Shown: positions 26,591 to 35,637 of the stretch, piece after piece | Layout: every line of letters starts with the position of its first letter | Numbering within the stretch: the stretch's first letter is position 1 | Assembly (NCBI GenBank): GCA_045612185.1 | Contig: JAZKYO010000103.1 | Location: 38,563 to 102,562, forward strand | Length of the DNA stretch: 64,000 nt | From: RGIG8775 sp045612185 | GTDB taxonomy: Bacteria; Bacillota; Clostridia; Oscillospirales; CAG-272 | Direction of reading: 5' to 3' | The notes under the pieces: generated by a model | Database searches by the model: none | Told to the model about the DNA's origin: nothing | Seen by the model: the letters and a program-made list of their open reading frames with translations, nothing else | Program-made: the position numbers and the translations under genes

Positions 26591-28012
26591 GTGATAAAAA
26601 ACAATATTTTACCGTCTGAATTAATGGACGAACAAAGGTTTTATTCAAATAAAATTCTGCTATGGAACAATGAATATGAAAAAAATAACCACCGCAGAAA
26701 AAAAGCGTTTGTGCTGACTTTCGGATGTCAACAAAATGAAGCCGACAGCGAACGTCTTAGCGGTATGGCAGTTGCTATGGGATATGAGTTAACTCAATCG
26801 CCCGACAACGCTGATTTCATAGTTGTCAATACTTGTGCGATCAGAGAGCATGCAGAGCTGAAGGCTTTGTCGACCGTCGGACAGTATAAGCATTTAAAAA
26901 ACAAGAACCCCGATTTGATTATAGCGGTTTGCGGGTGCATGGTTACACAGGAGCATCGAAAGAATGACATTAAGTTTAAATATCCTTATGTAGATTTTGT
27001 TTTCGGAACTTCATCAATTCACCGTATGCCCCAATTGCTTTGGGAAAAGATAGAGAAGGGAAAACGCATATATTGCCCCGAGGAAACCGAGTACCTTGTT
27101 GCCGAGGGAATACCGATTGTGAGAGAAAGCGGATACAAGGCGTGGCTTTCGGTTATGTACGGCTGCAATAATTTCTGTTCCTACTGTATCGTTCCTTACG
27201 TAAGAGGCCGCGAAAGAAGCAGACGAAAAGAGGATATCCTTGAAGAATTTAAACAGTTAATATCCGAAGGATATAAGGATATAACCCTTCTTGGGCAAAA
27301 CGTCAATTCTTACGGAAAGGACAACGGAGACGGATGTGATTTTGCCGACTTACTTGAGCTGTTGTGTAAGGTTGAGGGCGATTATAAAATACATTTTATG
27401 ACCAGTCATCCTAAGGACGCCACCAACAAGCTTATAGACGTAATGGCTCGTGAGGAGCATATGGCTAAGCATTTTCATCTTCCGCTACAGGCGGGAAGCA
27501 ACCGTGTGCTTAAGGTGATGAACCGTCATTACGATACAGAGCGTTATTTGTCAATTGTAGAATATATGCGTGAAAAAATCCCGGATATAGTGATAACCTC
27601 GGACATAATCGTAGGTTTCCCCGGCGAAACCGAGGAAGAATTCGAAATGACTCTTGAAATGTTAAAAAGAGTTAAATTCGATATGATTTACTCGTTTATT
27701 TATTCGCCTCGAAAGGGAACTCCCGCTGCGGAAATGGATGAGCAAATTCCCAAAGACGTACAAAACAGACGTTTTGATCGTTTGCTCGCTACCCAAAACA
27801 CGATAGCTCTTGAAAAGAATACTCCGTTTGTCGGAAAAACCATAAGAGTTCTTTGCGACGGAGAAAGCAAAACTAACTCAAAATTGTACAGCGGGCGAAC
27901 CGAGCACGCCAAAATCGTTTTCTTTGAAGGCGAGAAAAAGGATATCGGTAATTTCGTTGATGTTAAAATAACCAAGGCGGAAGCGTTTGCACTGTACGGA
28001 AATAAATTATAA
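26591..28012 (+). CDS. miaB: tRNA-2-methylthio-N6-dimethylallyladenosine synthase
   Basis: A 473-residue radical-SAM methylthiotransferase. The N-terminal UPF0004 domain holds the first cluster (TFGCQQNEADSERL, VVNTCAIREHA, VCGCMV), the radical-SAM motif is CNNFCSYC near residue 197, and a C-terminal TRAM domain begins around residue 405. It adds the methylthio group to i6A37 of tRNAs. The start is GTG at 26591 with AAGGTGG upstream. The order miaB-ymcA-mutS-mutL matches Bacillus subtilis, except that cotE is absent here. Confidence 0.96.
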   Translation: MIKNNILPSELMDEQRFYSNKILLWNNEYEKNNHRRKKAFVLTFGCQQNEADSERLSGMAVAMGYELTQSPDNADFIVVNTCAIREHAELKALSTVGQYKHLKNKNPDLIIAVCGCMVTQEHRKNDIKFKYPYVDFVFGTSSIHRMPQLLWEKIEKGKRIYCPEETEYLVAEGIPIVRESGYKAWLSVMYGCNNFCSYCIVPYVRGRERSRRKEDILEEFKQLISEGYKDITLLGQNVNSYGKDNGDGCDFADLLELLCKVEGDYKIHFMTSHPKDATNKLIDVMAREEHMAKHFHLPLQAGSNRVLKVMNRHYDTERYLSIVEYMREKIPDIVITSDIIVGFPGETEEEFEMTLEMLKRVKFDMIYSFIYSPRKGTPAAEMDEQIPKDVQNRRFDRLLATQNTIALEKNTPFVGKTIRVLCDGESKTNSKLYSGRTEHAKIVFFEGEKKDIGNFVDVKITKAEAFALYGNKL

Positions 28013-28036
28013 AATAACCGAAAGGAAATAAGAAAA

Positions 28037-28423
28037 ATGGAAATTTTTGAAATCGCTCAGCTTTTGGGCAAAACTTTAAAAGAGGACGAAAGACTTAAAA
28101 GACTTGAGGCTGCTAAAAAGCAGTACGAGGAAAGCCCGGAGCTTGGAAAGTTAATGGTTGAGTACGAGGTTCAGCAGAAGGCGCTTGAAAACGAAGTTGT
28201 AAAGCCCGAAAAGGATACTCATTTCATTGACATCATTCAGAACCGCATTAACGAGCTTTACCAGAGCATAGTAAATCACCCCGCGTTTATTGAGCTTAAC
28301 GAGGCTCAGAACGCTGTAAATGAACTTATGAACTCGGTAAATCAGACTATCATGTTCAACATCACAGGCGAAATGCCCAGTGATTGTACGCATAATTGCT
28401 CGACCTGCAGCGGTTGTCATTAA
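28037..28423 (+). CDS. ymcA: YlbF/YmcA-family protein with four-Cys C-terminal tail
   Basis: A 128-residue helical protein of the com_ylbF (DUF964) family. Its position between miaB and mutS is that of ymcA in B. subtilis, where YmcA, YlbF and YaaT form the Y-complex that binds Fe-S clusters and steers RNase Y. Residues 1-105 are amphipathic helices (LGKTLKEDERLKRLEAAKK). The last 12 residues hold four cysteines (117, 121, 124, 127), a plausible cluster or zinc site. GAAAGGAA precedes the ATG. The symbol rests on synteny and family; it could equally be called YlbF-like. Confidence 0.85.
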   Translation: MEIFEIAQLLGKTLKEDERLKRLEAAKKQYEESPELGKLMVEYEVQQKALENEVVKPEKDTHFIDIIQNRINELYQSIVNHPAFIELNEAQNAVNELMNSVNQTIMFNITGEMPSDCTHNCSTCSGCH

Positions 28424-28456
28424 TGATTTAAAGTTTAAAGTAAGGGAGATACGCTT

Positions 28457-31045
28457 ATGACTCCGATGATGGAGCAGTATTTTGAGATAAAGAATCAGTA
28501 TAAGGATTATTTGGTTTTCTACCGTCTCGGAGACTTCTATGAGATGTTTTTTGACGATGCCATAATCGCTTCTCGTGAGCTTGAGTTGACACTTACGGGA
28601 CGTGACTGCGGAGAGGAAGAACGAGCGCCTATGTGCGGCGTACCTTTTCACAGCGCTGAGGGGTATATCGGAAAGCTTATAGAAAAAGGATACAGAGTTG
28701 CCATTTGTGAGCAAATGGAAGACCCCGCCACTGCCAAGGGACTGGTAAAAAGAGACGTTATTAGGGTGGTGACCCCCGGAACTCTTATTGAAAGCAATCT
28801 TTTGAGTGAGACTAAGAATAACTATCTATGTTCGGTTTATATCGGTGAAAACAGCTGTGGCGTGTGCTTCGCCGACGTTTCCACAGCCGAGATTTATACC
28901 ACCTGTTTCGATAACGCTAACATTGAGTCGAGACTGAAAAACGAGCTGGGCACTTATTCTCCTTGTGAAATTGTGTTGAACGTAAGCGCGTCTAAGTTGC
29001 CTTGGTTTGCGGATTATATAAATGACCGCCTTAAATCAATGGTGCTTGATAATCAGCCTCACAGATTTGAGCTTGATATCGCTCGAGAAACAGTAAAGAA
29101 ACAGTTTGACGACAGTATTTGTGAGCAAATTCTCCCCAATAATCCCATAGTAGCTTCTGTAGGTGCCTTGCTTGATTATATCAGCGAAATGCAGAAATGT
29201 GATATTTCCTATATAAAAAAGCTTAACGTCTATAATGATGGACAATATATGGAGCTTGATATCAATACCAGAAGAAATCTTGAGCTTACCGAAGCAATGC
29301 GCTCCAAGGATAAAAAAGGCTCTCTTCTTTGGGTTCTTGATAAAACGCGCACTGCCCCGGGCGCAAGACTTTTACGCAAATGGGTGGAGCATCCGCTTCT
29401 TAATGTCAAGGATATAATGAAGCGCCAGGGAGCCGTAACAGAACTTTTTGAGAATTTTATGCTTCGCGAGGAGATAGGCGTTCTACTTGACAGCGTCCTC
29501 GACCTTGAAAGACTTATCACAAAGGTTGTCTACGGTACTGCTAACGCAAAGGACCTTCGTGCCATTGCGGGAACTGTCGCAATTATTCCCGAACTCAGGG
29601 AATTGCTTAAGAATTGCAAGAGCGACGAGCTTGTAAGAATATGTGAAAATATAGACAGTCTTGAAGATATTTGCAATTTAATAAATGACGCCATTGTAGA
29701 AGATCCGCCGTTTATAATCCGCGAGGGCGGTCTTATAAAAGACGGATTCAACAGCGACGTTGACTATCTTCGTTCTGTGATGAACGACGGCAAGGGGTGG
29801 ATAGAGCGCGCGGCAGAGGACGAACGCGAAAAGACCGGAATAAAGAATCTTAAAATTTCTTACAATAAGGTTTTCGGATATTATATCGAGGTTACAAAGT
29901 CGTATATTGACCTTGTTCCCGACAGCTACATAAGAAAACAGACTCTTTCTAACTGCGAGCGTTATATTACTCAAGAGCTCAAGGATATGGAAGCCACTAT
30001 TCTTGGGGCTACCGATAAAATTTGCTCACTGGAGTATGAGCTTTTCCAACAAATTCGCTCGGTTGTTGCCGAAAATAGTGAAAGAATTCAGGAAACAGCG
30101 TCGTATCTATCCTTGGTAGACGTTTATCTCAGTCTCGCGGTTGTTGCTTCGAAAAACAAATATGTTTGCCCCGACGTGGACCTTACCGACGTTATAATGA
30201 TAAAAGAGGGAAGGCATCCCGTTGTAGAGCAGTTTGTAAAGGACTCTTATTTCGTTCCAAACGACATTTACATTGATACCAAACAAAACCGCCTTATGCT
30301 TATTACAGGTCCCAATATGGCGGGTAAATCTACGTACATGAGACAAGTTGCGCTTATAACAATTATGGCGCAGATAGGCTCGTTTGTTCCTGCGGAGGAC
30401 GCAAGAATAGGCATTGTTGACAAAGTGTTCACCAGAGTAGGCGCCTCTGATGACCTTGCTTCGGGACAGTCTACCTTTATGCTTGAGATGAACGAAGTCG
30501 CCTATATTCTAAAAAACGCTACCAAACGTAGCCTTATAATATACGACGAGGTTGGCCGAGGTACGTCCACCTTTGACGGTATGAGTATAGCTAGGGCAAT
30601 CGTTGAGTATACGTCAGGTAAAAAGATAGGAGCTAAAACGCTTTTTGCAACTCATTATCATGAGTTGACAAGCCTTGAGGACGAATTCGAAGGTATTGTA
30701 AATTATAATATAGCTGCGCGCAAGAGAGGTGACAATATTACCTTCCTTCGCAAAATTGTAAGAGGCTCGACAGATGACAGCTACGGTATAGAAGTAGCAA
30801 AGCTTGCGGGTGTACCAAACGATGTTATCAAACGCGCGAGAGAAATTCTTGCAGTTGTCGAGCAGAGCGCAAAATCGCTTACCCTTACCGATAAAGATAT
30901 TGAGAAGGACGATTCCTTGATTACGATTGATGATTGCATCGAGGAACAGATAATTCAAGAATTGAGAGCTATTGATGTAAATACTCTCTCTCCGTACGAA
31001 GCAATGATGTTGCTTTATGATTTGAAAAAGAGACTTATAGAATAA
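28457..31045 (+). CDS. mutS: DNA mismatch repair protein MutS
   Basis: An 862-residue full-length MutS. Domain I starts with a DYLVFYRLGDFYEMFFDDA segment containing the mismatch-probing Phe-x-Glu (FYEMF). Core and clamp domains follow. The ATPase has Walker A TGPNMAGKSTYMRQVAL near residue 620, Walker B LIIYDEVGRGTS and ATHYHEL. The C-terminal tail is a short helix-turn-helix-like dimer contact. It recognises mismatches and recruits MutL, encoded 9 bases downstream. GGGAGA precedes the ATG. Confidence 0.98.
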   Translation: MTPMMEQYFEIKNQYKDYLVFYRLGDFYEMFFDDAIIASRELELTLTGRDCGEEERAPMCGVPFHSAEGYIGKLIEKGYRVAICEQMEDPATAKGLVKRDVIRVVTPGTLIESNLLSETKNNYLCSVYIGENSCGVCFADVSTAEIYTTCFDNANIESRLKNELGTYSPCEIVLNVSASKLPWFADYINDRLKSMVLDNQPHRFELDIARETVKKQFDDSICEQILPNNPIVASVGALLDYISEMQKCDISYIKKLNVYNDGQYMELDINTRRNLELTEAMRSKDKKGSLLWVLDKTRTAPGARLLRKWVEHPLLNVKDIMKRQGAVTELFENFMLREEIGVLLDSVLDLERLITKVVYGTANAKDLRAIAGTVAIIPELRELLKNCKSDELVRICENIDSLEDICNLINDAIVEDPPFIIREGGLIKDGFNSDVDYLRSVMNDGKGWIERAAEDEREKTGIKNLKISYNKVFGYYIEVTKSYIDLVPDSYIRKQTLSNCERYITQELKDMEATILGATDKICSLEYELFQQIRSVVAENSERIQETASYLSLVDVYLSLAVVASKNKYVCPDVDLTDVIMIKEGRHPVVEQFVKDSYFVPNDIYIDTKQNRLMLITGPNMAGKSTYMRQVALITIMAQIGSFVPAEDARIGIVDKVFTRVGASDDLASGQSTFMLEMNEVAYILKNATKRSLIIYDEVGRGTSTFDGMSIARAIVEYTSGKKIGAKTLFATHYHELTSLEDEFEGIVNYNIAARKRGDNITFLRKIVRGSTDDSYGIEVAKLAGVPNDVIKRAREILAVVEQSAKSLTLTDKDIEKDDSLITIDDCIEEQIIQELRAIDVNTLSPYEAMMLLYDLKKRLIE

Positions 31046-31054
31046 GGTGAATAT

Positions 31055-33040
31055 ATGGGAAAAATAAACGTTTTGTCTTTTGCCGTAGCCAATCTTATTG
31101 CGGCGGGCGAGGTTGTAGATCGCCCTGCGTCGGCTGTAAAAGAGATGCTTGAAAATTCAATAGATGCCGGTGCAACAAGAATTACGGTTGAAATTCAAAA
31201 CGGCGGTGTTTCGTTCATCCGCGTTTGCGATAACGGCTGTGGAATGGAGCCTGACGATCTTCCTATTGCCGTGCGCCGACACGCTACCAGTAAAATTAAG
31301 GTGGCGGAAGATCTTGAGAGCGTTGAAACTCTTGGTTTCCGCGGTGAGGCTCTTGCCGCAATTGCTTCGGTCTCGGATATGAGAATCATTTCCAAAACCG
31401 CAAATGCGGAGTATGGCGCGATGCTTGAGGTAAAAGCGGGAAATATCGTTGCTCTTACCGAGCGTGCCTGTGCTACCGGCACCACAATTATAGTCGAAAA
31501 TCTGTTCGCCAACGTTCCCGCCAGAAGAAAATTTCTTAAACGAGATGTAACCGAGGCGGCAGCTGTCAGTGTATGGGTAGAAAAAATCGCGCTGTCTCAG
31601 CCGTCTATTTCCATTAAACTTATAGTTGACGGATCTGTAAAATTTGAGACTGCCGGAGACGGAGAACTGAAAAATGCTATTTATTCTATTTACGGCAGAG
31701 ATTTTGCAAGTAAACTTATTTACGTTTGCTCCGAAATCGAAGGCGTAGAGGTTAAAGGCTATATCGGAAGATCCGATAACTTCAAGTCCAACCGAAATTT
31801 TCAGAATTTCTTTATCAACAAACGATTTATCAAAAGCAAAACAGCTATGGCGGCACTTGAGCAAGCGTACAGCTCATATATACCGAGCGAGAAATTTCCT
31901 TGCTGTGTTCTTGATATCGGAGTCAATCCGCGCGCAGTTGATGTAAATGTTCATCCGGCTAAGCTTGAGGTTAAATTTTCAAACGAAAAGCCTGTTTTTG
32001 ATGCTATTTATTATACTGTAAAAACCGCGCTTGAGGACGATATAACACGTCCTTCGTTGGAACTGGAAAAAAAGAAAGCTCCGGAATTCAAAAACCGCTC
32101 TAATGCTTTTGTAGCAGTTGAGGATGAGAGAAGAAGATACGAAAATCTTACAATAAATTTTTCGGATGCTCCGCAGTCCGCGATCCCAAAAACACAAAGC
32201 CGTCCATCGGTTATGGCGCAACAGTCGGCTACATCCCCTCAAGTATCAACTCCCGCCCGCCCCGTTACAAGCAGCACCGAGGCAATAAAATCTTCGATGT
32301 GTACGCCCCGGCAGGAAGAAACAATTTCTCCCAAAAACGAAAATTCGGAGAAACAAACAGATATTGTTGAAGTGCATAAACAACCTGAAGAGGTTGTCAC
32401 ACCGCAGCAAGCACCGTTACAGCCACAAGAAACGGTGACCGGAACAAGGCGCGTAAGCAAGGTTGATTATAAGCTTTTGGGAGAGGCGTTCAACTCTTAT
32501 CTTTTCGTTGAATACGGAGAAAAGATAATAGTTATCGACAAGCATGCCGCTCATGAAAGAGTAATATTTGAGGATCTTCGAGCGCAGCTTTCGGATACTG
32601 TGATTAATTCTCAGTTTTTAATGATTCCGCTTGAAGTAATGCTTACAACCGACGAGGTTCAAGCGATTGAGAGTTACAAGGAAGAAATTGAAAAAATAGG
32701 TTTTTCTTTGGAGCTTAAAAAGCACTCCGTTCTTGTCAGCGCAATTCCATCAAATATAAGTGTAAACGCGGTTGACGAAATGATAATTACGTTTGCGGAC
32801 AGAATAATTAACGAAACCGGAAACGTTGAAATTTCCAAAAATTTAATTTTTGAGCGTGCCCTTTACCAGGCATCTTGTAAAGCGGCTATAAAGGCGGGGA
32901 GAGAATACCCCAAAGAACACGTTGAATGGCTGGTTGATAAGCTTATGCAGCTTCAGGATATAACGTTCTGCCCTCACGGACGTCCGATTGCGATTGAACT
33001 GAGCAAGAACCATCTTGACCACCAATTTGAAAGGAAATAA
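31055..33040 (+). CDS. mutL: DNA mismatch repair endonuclease MutL
   Basis: A 661-residue GHKL ATPase and nickase. The N-terminal ATP site has IAAGEVVDRPASAVKEMLEN, DNGCGME and TLGFRGEALA. The linker (about residues 345-460) is rich in Pro, Gln, Ser and Thr. The C-terminal endonuclease has DKHAAHERVIFE, a variant of DQHA(x)2E(x)4E with Lys for Gln, plus ACKAAIKAG and CPHGRPIAIEL. So it should nick DNA itself, and no MutH is needed. AAGGTG precedes the ATG. Confidence 0.97.
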   Translation: MGKINVLSFAVANLIAAGEVVDRPASAVKEMLENSIDAGATRITVEIQNGGVSFIRVCDNGCGMEPDDLPIAVRRHATSKIKVAEDLESVETLGFRGEALAAIASVSDMRIISKTANAEYGAMLEVKAGNIVALTERACATGTTIIVENLFANVPARRKFLKRDVTEAAAVSVWVEKIALSQPSISIKLIVDGSVKFETAGDGELKNAIYSIYGRDFASKLIYVCSEIEGVEVKGYIGRSDNFKSNRNFQNFFINKRFIKSKTAMAALEQAYSSYIPSEKFPCCVLDIGVNPRAVDVNVHPAKLEVKFSNEKPVFDAIYYTVKTALEDDITRPSLELEKKKAPEFKNRSNAFVAVEDERRRYENLTINFSDAPQSAIPKTQSRPSVMAQQSATSPQVSTPARPVTSSTEAIKSSMCTPRQEETISPKNENSEKQTDIVEVHKQPEEVVTPQQAPLQPQETVTGTRRVSKVDYKLLGEAFNSYLFVEYGEKIIVIDKHAAHERVIFEDLRAQLSDTVINSQFLMIPLEVMLTTDEVQAIESYKEEIEKIGFSLELKKHSVLVSAIPSNISVNAVDEMIITFADRIINETGNVEISKNLIFERALYQASCKAAIKAGREYPKEHVEWLVDKLMQLQDITFCPHGRPIAIELSKNHLDHQFERK

Positions 33041-33045
33041 CTACT

Positions 33046-34197
33046 ATGGATAACAAAGGCTTATTTGAAATAAAAACCACGGACGGTCGTGCCCGCCGCG
33101 GAGTTCTGCACACCGTTCACGGAGATATCCAAACCCCCGTGTTTATGAACGTAGGCACTTGCGGAGCAATAAAAGGCGGAGTGACCACCACGGAGCTCAG
33201 AGAGCTTAAATGTCAGGTAGAGCTTTCAAATACCTATCATTTGCATATCCGCCCGGGAGATAAGCTTATACATGAAATGGGCGGTCTCAGAAAATTTATG
33301 AATTGGGATAAGCCCGTTCTTACCGACAGCGGTGGATTTCAGGTGTTTTCCTTGTCATCGCTTAGAAAGATCACCGAGGAAGGCGTTCTTTTCGCCTCTC
33401 ACGTCGATGGAAAAAGAATTTTTATGGGACCCGAGGAAAGCATGCAAATTCAGTCAAATCTTGCCTCTACTATCGCAATGGCGTTTGATGAGTGCATAGA
33501 AAACCCCGCGCCGTATGACTATGTTAAAAAATCCTGTGAAAGAACCACGAGATGGCTTATCAGATGTAAGGCGGAAATGGAAAGATTGAACTCGCTTCCC
33601 GAAACCATCAATAAAGATCAGCTTCTTTTCGGTATAAATCAGGGCGGTACCTACGAGGATTTGAGAATAGAGCATATGAAAACTATCGCTGAGCTTGACT
33701 TGCCGGGATACGCTATCGGCGGATTGGCTGTCGGCGAAGAAACAGAGGATATGTACCGTATTATTGACGCCGTTGAACCGTACATGCCCAAAAACAAGCC
33801 ACGATACCTTATGGGGGTAGGCACACCATGCAACATTCTTGAGGCGGTTCACTACGGTGTTGATTTCTTCGACTGCGTAATGCCAAGCCGTAACGCAAGG
33901 CACGGAAATCTTTTCACTTGGAAAGGAAAAATTAACCTTCTCAATGAAAAATATATGAAGGACGCGCGACCTTTCGATGAGGGGTGCGGTTGCCCGGCTT
34001 GCAGAAATTACAGCAGAGCTTACGTAAGACATCTTATTAAGGCAAAAGAGGCGGTAGGAATGAAGCTGGCGGTAACACACAACCTTTACTTTTACAACGA
34101 ACTTACAGAAAAAATAAGAGAAGCACTTGGCGGTGGATATTTTGAAAGCTTTTATCAAAAATATATCAAAATTCTCGGTGAGCGGTGCGAAGACTGA
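33046..34197 (+). CDS. tgt: tRNA-guanine (queuine) transglycosylase
   Basis: A 383-residue TIM-barrel enzyme that exchanges guanine at wobble position 34 for preQ1 in GUN-decoding tRNAs. The general acid/base Asp is in LTDSGGFQVFSL and the nucleophile Asp in FDCVMPSRNARHG. The zinc site is CGCPAC-x...-THN at the C-terminus, three Cys and one His. Its Shine-Dalgarno sequence AAAGGAA lies in the end of mutL, so the genes are closely coupled. No queuosine synthesis or QueT transport genes are nearby. Confidence 0.97.
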   Translation: MDNKGLFEIKTTDGRARRGVLHTVHGDIQTPVFMNVGTCGAIKGGVTTTELRELKCQVELSNTYHLHIRPGDKLIHEMGGLRKFMNWDKPVLTDSGGFQVFSLSSLRKITEEGVLFASHVDGKRIFMGPEESMQIQSNLASTIAMAFDECIENPAPYDYVKKSCERTTRWLIRCKAEMERLNSLPETINKDQLLFGINQGGTYEDLRIEHMKTIAELDLPGYAIGGLAVGEETEDMYRIIDAVEPYMPKNKPRYLMGVGTPCNILEAVHYGVDFFDCVMPSRNARHGNLFTWKGKINLLNEKYMKDARPFDEGCGCPACRNYSRAYVRHLIKAKEAVGMKLAVTHNLYFYNELTEKIREALGGGYFESFYQKYIKILGERCED

Positions 34198-34245
34198 ATT
34201 AAATCTCTCTGAAAGCATAAAACTAAGTCAAGGGAGGGGATTTTT

Positions 34246-35625
34246 ATGATAGATAAAAAAATTGTTGGCGAGGTTTTGGCAAAAGCCGTTTCCGGCGGTG
34301 CTGACTTTGCGGAAATATTTTGGGAGCTTACACGAACCAATAATATAACACTTTTAAATAAAAAAATTGACAGGATATTTGACAATGTAATCAGCGGTGT
34401 GGGCATAAGAGCATTTTACGGTACACAGACGGTTTACGCATCAACTTGCGACATTTCGCGTGAAGGGCTCCTTTCTTGCGCAGCCAAAGTTGCGGATATT
34501 ATATCGGTGGATAAAAAGATTTTTTCGGTTAATTTAAACGAAAGGATTTTTACCAATATTCATCCGGTCGTTATTGAACCGGTAGGGGCTGATATGGGGT
34601 ACAAAATAGACCTTCTGCGTTCTGCGTGTACATCTGCTGAAAAATATGACAGTCTTATAGATCAGGCGCAAGGAAGTCTTATGTGCGTTGACCGAAGAAT
34701 CTGGATTGCCAATACAGAAGGGCTTTATACTCACGACAGACACGTTCGCACAAGAATGTACGTAACAGCAATAGCAGCTCAAAACGGTGAAAAACAAACG
34801 GGAATGTGCGGTCCGGGACGCGGAATGGGACTTGAAATGTTCGATATATTCAGACCCGAGGACATCGGTAATGAAGCTGCAAGGCACGCGCTTGTAAATC
34901 TTCGCGCCGATTACTGCCCCGCGGGAAAGATGACCGTTGCCATTGAAAATGGATTTGGTGGTGTTATTTTCCACGAGGCATGCGGTCACTCGCTTGAGGC
35001 TACTTGTGTAGGAATCGGCAACTCCAAAATGTGCGGTAAGCTCGGACAAAAAATAGCAAACGAGAAAATCACCGCGATAGACGACGGATCAATTGCGGGG
35101 GCATGGGGATCAAATAATATAGACGACGAAGGTAATCCCACAAAACGCAATGTCCTTATTGAGAACGGAATTCTCAAAAATTATATGGTCGACCGACTTG
35201 GTTCGCGCAGAATGAATATGCCTGTTACAGGAAACAGTCGCAGACAAAATTATACCCTTGAACCCACCTCAAGAATGACCAATACCTATATAGATAACGG
35301 TCCCGATAAAAATGAGGATATAATAAAATCCATTGAGTACGGCATTTATGCTAAGAAAATGGGCGGCGGTTCGGTTAATCCGCTTACCAATGATTTTAAT
35401 TTCGCGGTGAGCGAAGGATATATAGTGAGAAACGGCGAGATTTGTGAGCCGGTACGCGGAGCATCGCTTATAGGAAACGGAGCCGAAATCCTTAATCTTA
35501 TTGATATGGTCGGTCAAAATCTTGAAAGAGGGCAGGGCGTGTGCGGATCTGTAAGCGGCTCTGTTCCCACCGACGTCGGTCAGCCTCTTATACGAGTATC
35601 CAAAATTACAGTAGGCGGAAGATAA
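34246..35625 (+). CDS. tldD: TldD-family metalloprotease subunit
   Basis: A 459-residue protein. The zinc motif is HExxxH in FHEACGHSLE near residue 245, which identifies it as the catalytic TldD partner. GSRRMNMPVTGNSRRQ and the Gly-rich MGGGSVNP stretch are family features. TldD and TldE form a heterodimer with a closed chamber that trims unfolded peptides and matures some RiPPs (microcin B17) elsewhere. AGGGAGGGG precedes the ATG. The TldE partner starts 12 bases after its stop. No RiPP precursor or modification gene is visible nearby. Confidence 0.93.
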   Translation: MIDKKIVGEVLAKAVSGGADFAEIFWELTRTNNITLLNKKIDRIFDNVISGVGIRAFYGTQTVYASTCDISREGLLSCAAKVADIISVDKKIFSVNLNERIFTNIHPVVIEPVGADMGYKIDLLRSACTSAEKYDSLIDQAQGSLMCVDRRIWIANTEGLYTHDRHVRTRMYVTAIAAQNGEKQTGMCGPGRGMGLEMFDIFRPEDIGNEAARHALVNLRADYCPAGKMTVAIENGFGGVIFHEACGHSLEATCVGIGNSKMCGKLGQKIANEKITAIDDGSIAGAWGSNNIDDEGNPTKRNVLIENGILKNYMVDRLGSRRMNMPVTGNSRRQNYTLEPTSRMTNTYIDNGPDKNEDIIKSIEYGIYAKKMGGGSVNPLTNDFNFAVSEGYIVRNGEICEPVRGASLIGNGAEILNLIDMVGQNLERGQGVCGSVSGSVPTDVGQPLIRVSKITVGGR

Positions 35626-35637
35626 GGAGGAAAGAAT

